Source: Paenibacillus foliorum
GTDB taxonomy: Bacteria > Bacillota > Bacilli > Paenibacillales > NBRC-103111
Assembly (NCBI RefSeq): GCF_013141765.1
Contig: NZ_WHOD01000045.1
Location: 62,001 to 126,000, forward strand
Length of the DNA stretch: 64,000 nt
Direction of reading: 5' to 3'
Both the position numbers and the translations under genes were made by a program. This document shows positions 19,211 to 28,485 of this stretch, piece after piece (position 1 is the first letter of the stretch; the number at the start of each line of letters is the position of its first letter). The notes under the pieces are model-generated. The model made no database searches. It saw only the letters and a program-made list of their open reading frames with translations, and was not told the DNA's origin.

Positions 19211-19418
19211 GAACAAGTTTCCTCCATTCTTCCAAGCTTTCATATGCGAACGATTCTTCTATGATGGACATCGCTTGCCCGGCGTGGACGATCACAAACT
19301 CTCCGATCTGGACCTCAGGCACGAATATAATGCCAATACTCATTTGCGATCCCAACACATCTACAATTGCTGAGTATTCGTCTATCTCTATGACTTTCGC
19401 GGGTACGCCTACACACAC
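19182..19418 (-). CDS. hypC: Hydrogenase maturation chaperone HypC/HupF
   Basis: 78 residues. It starts MCVGVPAKV, the HypC signature; Cys2 carries the Fe(CN)2CO unit between HypD and the large subunit. The GTG start is set by GGGGAG nine bases upstream and by the need for Cys at position 2 after Met removal. It overlaps hypD and starts 14 bases after the hypF stop. Confidence 0.95.
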   Translation of the reverse strand: MCVGVPAKVIEIDEYSAIVDVLGSQMSIGIIFVPEVQIGEFVIVHAGQAMSIIEESFAYESLEEWRKLVHARDAEGAS

Positions 19419-19432
19419 TGGTCTTCACTCCC

Positions 19433-21759
19433 CTAGTTATGATCGTTATGCTTCTGATGTGCGGCAATAATAATTTGCCCTTGAGAAATACCGCTATCAC
19501 TGCACGGAACCCGTCTATGCTCATATACCTCAAAGCCTTGTCGCTCCAGCTTCGATCTAAGCTTCGCGGACAGGTAACGATTGTGGAGGCTGCCTCCTGA
19601 CAGCACCACCTCTTTTACATTGCCTGAGTGTTCTTCATGAGTATGCAGCAACAGGTTCACAGCCGCAGCCGCCACTGTTTCATGAAATCGCACTGCGATT
19701 TCTGCAACAGGAACACCCCCTAAGATGCTCTGTATTATCTCCTCCAGCATCCGAGAACAACTGATCTCAAATAAGCTTCCAACTTTGTCGATGGAATAAG
19801 GATAAGCAGCAACCTCTTCCCCCTCATAGTAAGAAGCAAGCTCAGACAGCACAATTGCCGCCTCCCCATCATAGGTGGAAACATGACACAGTCCCAACAA
19901 CGAACTGACTGCATCGAACAATCTTCCGCAGGTCCCTGCCAGCGGTGCATTAATTTGCTTTTCTATCATCGTCCGAATCAGGTCGATTTCATGATCCTTG
20001 CTTGGATACAGCCTTCGAAGCCAAGCCTCACCGCATTGCGGCAGTAGTGACAGTACCATAGCAACAGCACTGCGCCACGGTTGCTTTACACATAGCTCTC
20101 CGCCCGGAAGCGGAGTATATCGGAGATGCCCCAGCCGTTCAACAGCTCCGGCATTCCCGTACAGCAGCTCAAATCCCCAGATGCACCCGTCCGTTCCGTA
20201 TCCTGTCCCATCTAGAATCAATCCGTAGCAATCCCCGGTTAAGCCGTTATCCTCCATACAGGAAACGTGATGCGCATGATGATGCTGAACAGAAACGAAT
20301 TCAATGCTCGGATCTGACACTAGCACTCGTGTTGTATATCCTGGATGTAGGTCGACAGCAGCAGTATGCGGGAAAACCCCAGATAGCTGAACAAACTGTC
20401 CGTATTCCTCCTGTCCATGCCGTTCGATATCCAAATTCGTCAAATCACCATTCGGTGGTCCTACAAACAGCTGTGTTCCACGTCCGAACGTCACCGTATT
20501 TTTTTGCTGACCACCAAGGGCAACAAACCCGTCCACATCATGAAGCGTTTCGTATGGGTCGGGCACATACCCTCGCCCACGGCGGAGAAATTCGAGACCA
20601 CTCTCTTTCCACTGCACAACAGAATCCTCTATGGGATGAACGATCTCCCGGTTATGAGTCAGGATATAATCCGCTACGGATGCCAAGGAGGACAACACTT
20701 CATCATCACGATACAGAATCGGATGGCCGGAAGGATTCGCGCTCGTCATTACCACAAAGACAAGCTCATCATCCTCTAGCAGCAGATGATGCAGCGGCGT
20801 ATAGGGGAGCATCAAGCCGAACGTACACATATTCGGCGCTATTTCTGAGGCTAAATCGTTATCAGCATTTTGCCGCACTACCACGATGGGTCTTTCCATT
20901 GAAGTCAGCAGCTCCTTTTCATCCGATGAAAGGATACCGATCTTCTCGCAGCTATCCAGCGAGCAGGCCATCACAGCGAGTGGACGCTTCGGACGTCTTT
21001 TCCGATGTCTTAAACGGGTAACGGTTTCGTTGTTTCGCGCATCGCATACCAAATGATACCCGCCGATGCCTTTGACAGCGACGATAGCTCCATCTTTAAG
21101 CAGCTGCTTGGTAAGAACGACTGCTGCTTCCCGATTCGCTAGCTGCAGCCCACTCATATCGGTTAATTGGAGCGAAGGCCCACACTTCTCGCAAGCAATC
21201 GGCTGTGCGTGAAAGCGTCGATCATGGACATTGTATAATCATCCTGGCAGCATTCGCACATCGTAAATGTGCTCATTGAAGTCATCGCGCGGTCATAAGG
21301 CAGCTCGCGGATCATACTGTATCTGGGTCCACACTGTGTACAATTGATAAACGGGTACCGATACCTAGGGTTCTGTGGGTCGGCCATATCCTTCAGACAT
21401 GCTTCACACACCGCATAATCAGGCGGTAGAACAATCGAGGATGACGCTCCGTTTGGTTCCGTCTCCATAATTTCAAAACTCGTATAACCGATGAACGGTT
21501 GCGAGCTCACTGTAAGCTCCACAATTACGGCGAGTCCAGGCGCATTCTTGGGTATCGCTTGTACAAATCGCTCTAGGTTCGATGCCGAAGCTGTTTCGGC
21601 AACTACCCTAACGCCATCCCGATTGTTTTGCACAGTCCCCTTGATGCCGTACTCCTTTGCCAAATGAAATAGAAAAGGACGGAATCCAACGCCTTGAACC
21701 CTGCCTTTTATAACAATTAATAATGCTTCCCCATGGCTTGATAGGCGCTGTCGATCCAT
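19433..21759 (-). pseudogene. hypF: Carbamoyltransferase HypF, frameshifted
   Basis: The N-terminal frame gives the acylphosphatase domain (VIKGRVQGVGFRPFLF) and the first zinc finger (CEACLKDMADP, CTQCGPRYS, CECCQDDY). The frame is lost near 21222-21226. The following frame reads DRRFHAQPIACEKCGPSLQ, the expected next segment, and goes on through the YrdC-like domain (KGIGGYHLVCDA) and the Kae1-like carbamoyltransferase domain (HHHAH, LDGTGYGTDG, LSGGSLHNR). Restored length would be about 775 residues, normal for HypF. HypF is needed to make the CN ligands, so a real frameshift would leave the hydrogenase inactive. The site is not a homopolymer. The start (ATG 21759) overlaps hypB. Confidence 0.9.
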
Positions 21760-22379
21760 TGAAACCACTGCTCCATTCCTTCGTTCGTTCTAGCTGAAAG
21801 CTGCAGCAGAGCGGACTGAGGATGGATAGCCTGCAAATCATTAACTGCTTCTTCCACATTAAAATCCAGATAAGGCAGCAGATCGATTTTGTTCAACAGA
21901 ACAAGCTCCGTCCGCATGAACATCGTTGGATACTTCGGAATTTTATCGTTTCCTTCAGGGACGCTTAATACCGCAATCTTATGATGTTGGCCTAAATCAT
22001 AACCAGATGGGCATACCAGATTCCCGACATTTTCAATAAATAAAAGATCCAGCTCGTCCAAATTAAATTCAGGCAGCACTTTTGCGACCATTCGCGCATC
22101 CAGGTGACATCCGCCATGCGTATTGATTTGTACGGCCTGCGCTCCAACCGCTCGGATTCGGTCCGCATCCCTCTCCGTGGCCAGATCGCCTTCAATCACA
22201 CCAATCCGGTAGCGGTCCGACAGCCCTCTAATAGTAGCCTCCAGCAGCGTCGTTTTCCCAGCTCCAGGAGAACTCATCATATTTATAACTAACGTTCCAT
22301 TGCTTTGAAAATGTGATCGGTTATGCGCTGCGGCTGTATTATTATCTTTCAATACTTCTTCGTTCAATGTGATTTGCAT
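21717..22379 (-). CDS. hypB: Hydrogenase nickel-insertion GTPase HypB
   Basis: About 220 residues. G-domain motifs are clear: SSPGAGKTT (Walker A), GDLATERDADR, the switch segment with INTHGGCHLDA that holds the Cys and His metal site, and NKIDLLP. There is no His-rich nickel-storage stretch at the N-terminus. HypB uses GTP with HypA to load nickel into the large subunit. I chose ATG 22379, with GGGAG nine bases before it, over TTG 22388. It overlaps the start of hypF. Confidence 0.95.
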   Translation of the reverse strand: MQITLNEEVLKDNNTAAAHNRSHFQSNGTLVINMMSSPGAGKTTLLEATIRGLSDRYRIGVIEGDLATERDADRIRAVGAQAVQINTHGGCHLDARMVAKVLPEFNLDELDLLFIENVGNLVCPSGYDLGQHHKIAVLSVPEGNDKIPKYPTMFMRTELVLLNKIDLLPYLDFNVEEAVNDLQAIHPQSALLQLSARTNEGMEQWFQWIDSAYQAMGKHY

Positions 22380-22384
22380 ATCTA

Positions 22385-22735
22385 TCAACTCCCATCATAG
22401 GACTGTACTTGGAACGTTTGGCCCGTCTTGAGCTGCCCTCCCGGCATTGAGCAATGCGGACATACGGCAATTCGCTGTGTCGGTTCGTATGTCATTTCGC
22501 AGAAAGGGCACATAGCGCTCGCTTCCTCAACTATGATCGTTAGCTCAGCCTCTTCCGACAACAGCGTATTGCGCTGTGCTTTGAACATATCAAAAGCCAT
22601 AGCAAGCGCCTCGGGCATCGCATTACTGAATCTGCCCACAACTAACGAAATGTTAGATATAGCTTGAAAATTTCTTTGCCTTGCATCATTTTCTACTATG
22701 TTCAAAATATCGCCCATGAGCGCTAGTTCATGCAT
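22385..22735 (-). CDS. hypA: Hydrogenase nickel chaperone HypA
   Basis: About 116 residues. The start ATG 22735 (AAAGGTGAG upstream) gives the conserved MHE N-terminus, where His2 is the nickel ligand; the GTG nine bases further up would bury it. The zinc site is visible as CPFC and CPHC, about 17 residues apart. HypA delivers nickel to the large subunit with HypB. The genes on both sides are separated by only a few bases. Confidence 0.95.
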   Translation of the reverse strand: MHELALMGDILNIVENDARQRNFQAISNISLVVGRFSNAMPEALAMAFDMFKAQRNTLLSEEAELTIIVEEASAMCPFCEMTYEPTQRIAVCPHCSMPGGQLKTGQTFQVQSYDGS

Positions 22736-22740
22736 GCTTC

Positions 22741-23151
22741 TCACCTTTTTCGAGGAATGCCAATATACAGAACCCCTTGTTTCATTTTCGCTGCAAATAG
22801 GGTGAATGATTGATGTGATGCCAGATTATATTCCCGATCGCAGGTAAAACATTTAAACACAGGCTGGTAAACCAGATAATGCAGCAAATGACTGCATTCT
22901 GGGCATTTTTTGCTTAACGCGTGAAGCTTATCATCTTTTTGAAGCACAATAACCGGCTCCGACTGAACGACAACCTCTTGGAAGAGCTCTCCCCCACTTG
23001 AATAGGGTACTGGATAGAACTGATAACCGCTGAACGTTTCAGCAACTCGATCCAATTTCTCTATATCACGCTCAATGAAGGGCAAGAGGATCTCTTTGAA
23101 TGTTTCAGTCAACGAGCCTGCCATCTCTTTGAAGAAATCCCGCCTATTCAT
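22741..23151 (-). CDS. Unknown hydrogenase-cluster protein with CxxC pairs
   Basis: 136 residues. It begins MNRRDFFKEMAGSL, then is helical to about residue 60. The C-terminal half has two cysteine pairs, KKCPECSHLLHYL and FKCFTCDREYNL, likely one zinc- or iron-binding knuckle, and ends GVLYIGIPRKR. I do not recognise the family. Its place between the maturation protease and hypA, with an 8-base overlap to the protease gene, argues for a role in hydrogenase assembly or electron transfer; a rubredoxin- or Rieske-like helper is possible. No separate ribosome binding site is seen, so it is probably translated by coupling. Confidence 0.6.
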   Translation of the reverse strand: MNRRDFFKEMAGSLTETFKEILLPFIERDIEKLDRVAETFSGYQFYPVPYSSGGELFQEVVVQSEPVIVLQKDDKLHALSKKCPECSHLLHYLVYQPVFKCFTCDREYNLASHQSFTLFAAKMKQGVLYIGIPRKR

Positions 23152-23653
23152 CCTCCGTCATCCAATCCAGCACTTGAGCTTCGATCCGATCCGTGAGCTC
23201 CCCTAGTGAGGACTCAACGATCGATGACAGCCCAACGCCAAAATCCAGAGATGCTGGCTGAACACCAAACATTACCATGTGACTCGGAAGTCTCTCACGA
23301 ATTCTTGCGGCAAAAAGTACCTCTTGAAACCCAACCTGATGGACAGACATTTTGACTCCGTAATAGGCTGGAATCGCTTCATTTTTTACCGAATAGATCG
23401 TTCCTGGTACTTGCCCCCCATTCATCGCATCAATAATCAGTAAATGATCGGTGTCCTCCACGGGTCCGAGTAGTCGTATTCCGTCTGTCGCCCCTTCAAT
23501 AATCTCGATATTCCCAAAGGGCAAAAGTCGTTCATGGAGAAGCGGTAGAACTTGAACGCCAACTCCCTCATCGCTGTAAAGCGTATTTCCGATACCCAAG
23601 ATGGTGATTGCAATAGGGCTTCGATTACTCTCGTTCATCTGATTGTTTATCAT
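23144..23653 (-). CDS. hyaD: Hydrogenase maturation protease (HyaD/HupD family)
   Basis: 169 residues. The family signature GIGNTLYSDEGVGVQVL holds the first nickel-sensing acidic residue; EGATDGIRLL and the VHQVGFQEVL histidine supply the other ligands. The enzyme cuts the C-terminal peptide off the large subunit after nickel has been inserted. Start: ATG 23653 after GGTGG, overlapping the end of hyaC by 29 bases. Confidence 0.92.
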   Translation of the reverse strand: MINNQMNESNRSPIAITILGIGNTLYSDEGVGVQVLPLLHERLLPFGNIEIIEGATDGIRLLGPVEDTDHLLIIDAMNGGQVPGTIYSVKNEAIPAYYGVKMSVHQVGFQEVLFAARIRERLPSHMVMFGVQPASLDFGVGLSSIVESSLGELTDRIEAQVLDWMTEDE

Positions 23654-24419
23654 GTGGTTCCACCGTATGTTTCTTCTCAGATTTGTAACCCGTAAATATA
23701 GAGCTCATGGTGCCGTTTCGTTCCAGCCAATCTTCCCGGAAGGCCATATAAATGTGTACAACGATAAAAATCATAAACCCCCATGCTACTATATGATGCC
23801 ACGAGCGGATCATGAAGCTATCGCCAAAGACAAAAGGAATCCAGGAAAAGATTTTCCCGAGCAGGGATTCAGGCTGGGGCTCGAACAGTAAGTAATAGCC
23901 TGTAAGTATGGCAAGTATGGAACCCAGGCCAATAAATAACCAGTAACTCAGCTGGGCCAATGGATTATGGCCTGTGTAGTGCGGCTTTTTATTTTTCATT
24001 AATAAATAGTATTTCATAGTTTCCCAGGTTTCGAGCCAAAACTGTACTTGTACCGGGTTGGAAGTTGCGTACCGATTGCCTTTGAATACCCAGTACCAAC
24101 GAACAAGTAAATTCACCGTAAACGCGAATGCCGCAAAAAAATGAATGTACCGCGTCCAACCCATGACGAAGGAATAATAGGCTTCTTCTTGAATTAATGA
24201 GCCTAAGAAAGGCTTACCGATATAAATTCCCGTTATCATCAGCAGTAAAATAGAAGCTGCATTAATCCAGTGGAACACTCGAACTGGCAGCTCCCATACA
24301 TACACTTTGACATAAGCTTTATGGTCATCGTAAATCCGGGTCGGGCGTCTTGCCTTTGTAGATATTTTAGATTTGGTATGCTCCTTCGTTTGCGATTTAT
24401 TTTCGGTAGCGATGGACAT
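23625..24419 (-). CDS. hyaC: Ni/Fe-hydrogenase b-type cytochrome subunit
   Basis: 264 residues. Four main membrane segments follow a charged N-terminus (VFHWINAASILLLMITGIYI, the IHFFAAFAFTVNLLVRWYW helix, SYWLFIGLGSILAILTGYYL, and SWHHIVAWGFMIFIVVHIYM). Histidines in helices 1, 2 and 4 are the heme b ligands of this family. It anchors the dimer outside the membrane and passes electrons to quinone, giving H2-driven respiration. Start: ATG after GGAG, 10 bases past hyaB. Confidence 0.93.
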   Translation of the reverse strand: MSIATENKSQTKEHTKSKISTKARRPTRIYDDHKAYVKVYVWELPVRVFHWINAASILLLMITGIYIGKPFLGSLIQEEAYYSFVMGWTRYIHFFAAFAFTVNLLVRWYWVFKGNRYATSNPVQVQFWLETWETMKYYLLMKNKKPHYTGHNPLAQLSYWLFIGLGSILAILTGYYLLFEPQPESLLGKIFSWIPFVFGDSFMIRSWHHIVAWGFMIFIVVHIYMAFREDWLERNGTMSSIFTGYKSEKKHTVEPHDKQSDERE

Positions 24420-24429
24420 AGGTCAGCTC

Positions 24430-26145
24430 CTAACCAATCCGGATTTCAGTCATTTGCTCGTTTTCCAAGTCAGTCAAATGCACCGCACAAGCTAAGCATG
24501 GATCAAACGAATGCACAATCCGCAAAATTTCCAACGGGTTTTTGGGATCTGCAATTGGCGTTCCCTTCAACGCCGCTTCATAAGCGCCAATTTGATTCTT
24601 ATGATCACGTGGTGAAGCGTTCCAGGTTGTCGGTACGACCGCTTGATAATTCCTTGTCTTTCCATCTTCAATTCGAATCCAATGTCCAAGCGCCCCGCGT
24701 GGAGCTTCGATCCAGCCTACGCCCTTCGCTTTTTTAGGCCATGAGGAGGGCTCCCATTTGGTTCTGTCGAAGGTTACTTGATCGCCATTTTTAATATTCT
24801 TAAGCAACGCATTCATATCGTTACGCATCCATTTAGCTACAAGACCCGCTTCCAATGCACGCGCCAAGGTGCGACCCAAAGCGGATTGCAGCGCCGAGAA
24901 CGGAAGGCCTAGCTTTCTTAGAGCACTATCGATCGATGTCACGTATTCTTCCTTCTTAGCTGCATATCCGATGATCATGCGGGCAAGTGGCCCTGTTTCC
25001 ATCGGTTGTTCTTTCCATCGTGGTGACTTAATCCAGCTGTATTTCTCATTCGTATTAAGAGTTTCATAAGCTCCTTTGGGTCCGGTATATTTCAGATTCG
25101 TTTCACCTTCCCATGGATGCTTGCCGCCCGAAGACTGTCCGTCGTACGTATACCAAGAATGATCAATGAACTCTTTAACCTGCTCAGGGTCCTTCGGGTT
25201 GACATCTAAAATATTTTTCAGATCGCCATTCAAAATAACACCACGAGGCATCCGATACAGGTCCACATCTGCAATGTCTCCGGTTGAGAAGTCCCCATAG
25301 CTCAAATAATTATTCAAGCCACCCCCATAGGTCCAATCTTTATAGTAAGATGCAATCGCCATAACATCAGGAATATAAACTTGGTTTACGAAAACCATAG
25401 CTTCATCAATCAATTGTGATACATGGGACAATCGTTCCGCGTGAATACCATTGTCGCTGTTAATATCCAAAGGTGTGGCCATCCCCCCAACCACATAATG
25501 CGGATGCGGATTTTTCCCTCCGAAAATGGTTTGAATCTTCACAATATCCTTCTGCCAATCCAGCGCCTCCAAGTAGTGTGTGACGGCAAGCAGATTCACT
25601 TCTGGTGGTAGTTTATAAATTTTATGTCCCCAATATCCATTCGCAAAAATGCCTAGCTGTCCACTGTCCACGATTTTTTTAACCTTTTGCTGGACTTCTC
25701 TAAAATAACCTGGTGATGATTTGGGCCAATCTGAGATTGACTGGGCGATCGTGCTTGTTTTGGCTGGATCTGCTTCCAATGCATTCAACACATCAACCCA
25801 GTCAAATGCATGCAGGTGATAAAAATGTACAACATGGTCATGCAGCATGACTGCGGCGTTCATAATATCACGGATGAGGTGAGCGTTTCTTGGAACTTTG
25901 ATCCCGAGTGCGTCCTCCACAGAACGGATAGCCGCCAATGCATGCGTGGAAGTACAAACGCCGCAAATCCGTTGTACATATGCCCATACATCCCGCGGAT
26001 CACGATCCTGAACGATAAGCTCCAATCCGCGGATTGCGGTACCTGAGCTGTAGGCGTCTTTGATCACCCCGTTATCCATGTCCGCTTCGATACGCAAATG
26101 TCCTTCAATTCTTGTTACCGGGTCCACTACTATACGTTCAGCCAT
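24430..26145 (-). CDS. hyaB: [NiFe] hydrogenase large subunit
   Basis: 571 residues. The two nickel-binding motifs are intact: RICGVCTSTHA with C61 and C64, and DPCLACAVH with C550 and C553. The chain ends 15 residues after H556, so there is a C-terminal peptide for HyaD to remove. The protein is a membrane-bound uptake hydrogenase of the group 1 type, judged from the linked Tat-type small subunit and cytochrome b. It starts directly after the hyaA stop (TAAATG). Confidence 0.96.
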   Translation of the reverse strand: MAERIVVDPVTRIEGHLRIEADMDNGVIKDAYSSGTAIRGLELIVQDRDPRDVWAYVQRICGVCTSTHALAAIRSVEDALGIKVPRNAHLIRDIMNAAVMLHDHVVHFYHLHAFDWVDVLNALEADPAKTSTIAQSISDWPKSSPGYFREVQQKVKKIVDSGQLGIFANGYWGHKIYKLPPEVNLLAVTHYLEALDWQKDIVKIQTIFGGKNPHPHYVVGGMATPLDINSDNGIHAERLSHVSQLIDEAMVFVNQVYIPDVMAIASYYKDWTYGGGLNNYLSYGDFSTGDIADVDLYRMPRGVILNGDLKNILDVNPKDPEQVKEFIDHSWYTYDGQSSGGKHPWEGETNLKYTGPKGAYETLNTNEKYSWIKSPRWKEQPMETGPLARMIIGYAAKKEEYVTSIDSALRKLGLPFSALQSALGRTLARALEAGLVAKWMRNDMNALLKNIKNGDQVTFDRTKWEPSSWPKKAKGVGWIEAPRGALGHWIRIEDGKTRNYQAVVPTTWNASPRDHKNQIGAYEAALKGTPIADPKNPLEILRIVHSFDPCLACAVHLTDLENEQMTEIRIG

Positions 26146-27225
26146 TTATTGTTCTCCTTCTTTGTTCTCATCTTTATGCTTTTTGACCGCAGTCGCAGCA
26201 GCATGAACGGCAATACCTGCGGCCGCAGCTCCAACTACAGCCATTCCCACGAGCTCTGGATTAATCGTGGTTTGAGTGCCTGGAATTTTCGCCAATCGGG
26301 TATAGAAAGGCCCGTTATCCCAGAAATTAGCTTCGGAACAGCCAATACAGGGATTTCCCGACTGGATAGGATAGCTCACGCCTCCGTTCCAACGCATCTC
26401 GGCACAAGAGTTATAAGTGGTAGGTCCTTTACAGCCAACCTTATATAAGCAATAGCCCTGCTTGGCCCCTTCATCATCGAATGACTCAGCAAAAAGCCCC
26501 GAATCGAAGTAAGCGCGGCGATTGCATTTATCATGAATCCGGTGACGATAAAAGGCTTTTGGACGGCCGTGATGGTCCAGCTCCGGAACCGTGCCAAAAG
26601 TAATCAAATGAGCGATAACACCGGTCATCACTTCCGCGATGGGAGGACATCCGGGTACGCGAACAATCGGTTTATCTTTGATAATGTCAGTAATCGGCTT
26701 CGCTCCTGTCGGATTCGGATAAGCAGCGGGAATGCCTCCCCAAGAGGAACAACTACCATAAGCCAAGATGACTTTAGCGTGTTTGGCTGTTTCCAGTAAG
26801 GTTTGCTTAGCCGAAACACCGCCTATCATCAGGTATTCGTCGTGCATCGGGATACTGCCCTCAACGGCCAGAATGTATTCGCCAGGGTAATTTTCGATAA
26901 CATGCTTTCGTGCCTCTTCAATTTGATGACCGGATGCCGCAGACAACGCTTCTGTATACTCCAACGAAATCATGTCAAGTAGAACGCTTTCTATTTTAGG
27001 ATGGGAAGATCGTATAAATGATTCCGAGCAGCCGGTGCAATCTTGAAGCTGAAGCCAGATCACAGGAACTCTTTTGTTGGTCTCCATCGCATGAACGACA
27101 GTCGCTGTTTGCGAATAATCCAGTCCTACAGAAGCAGCTAGAACAGCACACATTTTCAGAAAATCACGACGCGTAAATCCACGGTTCAAGGCTGATTGGT
27201 AGATCGTATTCATGTCTGTTTTCAT
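26146..27225 (-). CDS. hyaA: [NiFe] hydrogenase small subunit, Tat-exported
   Basis: 359 residues. A twin-arginine signal is seen (FTRRDFLKM at 17-25, hydrophobic stretch, cleavage near VVHA), so the dimer is exported folded. The proximal 4Fe-4S site begins LQLQDCTGCSESF with C63 and C66, and the further clusters follow (GCPPIAEV, CNRRAYFDSG, KVGCKGPTTYNSC, CIGC). A C-terminal membrane helix (VGAAAAGIAVHAA) anchors it. The motif CTGC, not CTCC, points to a normal proximal cluster rather than the O2-tolerant type. Start: ATG after GAAGGAG. Confidence 0.95.
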   Translation of the reverse strand: MKTDMNTIYQSALNRGFTRRDFLKMCAVLAASVGLDYSQTATVVHAMETNKRVPVIWLQLQDCTGCSESFIRSSHPKIESVLLDMISLEYTEALSAASGHQIEEARKHVIENYPGEYILAVEGSIPMHDEYLMIGGVSAKQTLLETAKHAKVILAYGSCSSWGGIPAAYPNPTGAKPITDIIKDKPIVRVPGCPPIAEVMTGVIAHLITFGTVPELDHHGRPKAFYRHRIHDKCNRRAYFDSGLFAESFDDEGAKQGYCLYKVGCKGPTTYNSCAEMRWNGGVSYPIQSGNPCIGCSEANFWDNGPFYTRLAKIPGTQTTINPELVGMAVVGAAAAGIAVHAAATAVKKHKDENKEGEQ

Positions 27226-27299
27226 TCTGAGTCTCCTTCGTTCAGTATATGCCTAAACATAGAATCCCTTTTATCATACTCCCTTCTTCTCCATCTCAA

Positions 27300-27315
27300 A
27301 GTGATAATTGTCACA
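27300..27315. promoter_or_regulatory. Rex/FNR-like operator upstream of the hydrogenase operon
   Basis: AGTGATAATTGTCACA matches the TGTGA-N6-TCACA consensus at all but one position of the two half sites. It lies about 80 bases before the hyaA start. Rex (NADH/NAD+ sensing) and FNR/CRP-family regulators both bind this type of site in Bacillales; which one acts here is inference. Confidence 0.6.
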
Positions 27316-27349
27316 ATATGTAAATAATTATAGTCACAAGCAAAATGAA

Positions 27350-27381
27350 AAACCCTTCTCCAGTTGTTTTGGAAAAGGGTT
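27350..27381 (-). terminator. Rho-independent terminator of the SDR gene
   Basis: AACCCTTCTCCA pairs with TGGAAAAGGGTT around a short loop, about 50 bases after the SDR stop, with a T-rich tail on the minus strand. It separates the SDR gene from the hydrogenase promoter region. Confidence 0.7.
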
Positions 27382-27431
27382 CTCCTTATTTCATCTATAG
27401 GAAGTTTTTTCGAATGGTCTAATTCACCAGC

Positions 27432-28331
27432 TCACGTTTCCGTCATGACGCCGCCATTAACGTGAAGTACCTGTCCTGTCACAAAGGATGAATCGTCGGA
27501 TGCTAAATAAATGTAAGTCGGTGCAAGTTCAAAGGGCTGCCCAGCGCGTTTCATTGGCGTTTCCAATCCGAACGTTTTTACATATTCGGCAGAATAGCTG
27601 GATACGATAAGCGGGGTCCAAATTGGCCCCGGTGCTACGGCATTCACCCTAATTCCCTTGCTGACCAATTGGAGTGATAGCGAGCGGGTAAATGACACCA
27701 CCGCTCCCTTGGTCGAGGAATAATCGACAAGTAAAGGAGCGCCTGCATATGCAGTAACAGATGCCGTTGATACAATAGCGCTTCCCGGTTTCAGGTAAGG
27801 CAGCGAGGCTCTCGTCATATAGAAATGCGGGAAAATGTTGGTTCGGTACGTATCCTCAAGCTGTTCGTCGGAAATACCCAATAGGCTCTCCTGCGGAAAC
27901 TGAACGCCTTGGTTTAATATAAGTATGTCAAGCTTTCCATAACATTCAAGTGTCCTTCTTACCACTTCCTCAGAAAAGGCGGAATTGCGTAAGTCGCCCT
28001 CGATCAGGAGGCATCTACGACCGTAATGCTCCACCATCTGTTTGGTCGCTTCCGCGTCCACTCGCTCATACAGATAGACGATTGCCATATCCGCCCCTTC
28101 TTTGGCGAAACCGATTGCGATGGCGCGTCCAATCCCGCTGTCGCCACCGGTAATGATGGCTATTTTTCCCGCCAATTTGCCGCTTCCCTTATATTCGGGA
28201 TTGTCTGAAATCGGGAGCGGGTTCATTAAGTACTCCAATCCAGGCTGAACATCCTGATGCTGTGGCGGAAAAGTGATAGGCACCTGTCGACAGCGTGTCT
28301 CATAACCGTAATACGGATACTTGGGAATCAC
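27432..28331 (-). CDS. Short-chain dehydrogenase/reductase
   Basis: About 299 residues. Rossmann motif TGGDSGIGRAIAIG, the NQG motif after strand 4, the catalytic Ser (STASV), and YSSTKGAVV as the YxxxK site; the C-terminus ends with FVTGQVLHVNGG. The extra ~50 N-terminal residues rich in Pro and Gln are typical of the YdaD/YhdF/YhxC general-stress SDR group. It is a cytoplasmic NAD(P)-dependent oxidoreductase of unknown substrate. I chose GTG 28331 (GGGAGG seven bases upstream) over the upstream ATG at 28406. Confidence 0.88.
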   Translation of the reverse strand: MIPKYPYYGYETRCRQVPITFPPQHQDVQPGLEYLMNPLPISDNPEYKGSGKLAGKIAIITGGDSGIGRAIAIGFAKEGADMAIVYLYERVDAEATKQMVEHYGRRCLLIEGDLRNSAFSEEVVRRTLECYGKLDILILNQGVQFPQESLLGISDEQLEDTYRTNIFPHFYMTRASLPYLKPGSAIVSTASVTAYAGAPLLVDYSSTKGAVVSFTRSLSLQLVSKGIRVNAVAPGPIWTPLIVSSYSAEYVKTFGLETPMKRAGQPFELAPTYIYLASDDSSFVTGQVLHVNGGVMTET

Positions 28332-28485
28332 TGTGAGACCTCCCTTGCTTTTGTAGTCAAAACAGAATATTCCCCCAGTACCCGATGGGTACCTGTCACG
28401 ATTCAATTTTTCGCTTTTTCATCTTTGCCCTTCGTTGCTTTTGCAAGCAGTCTTTGCTATATGTCCCTGCATAGCAGACTATGAG

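Noticed and set aside
19433..21759. Programmed frameshift in hypF
   Set aside because: No slippery heptamer or downstream structure at the shift, and HypF is a single-frame protein in the family.
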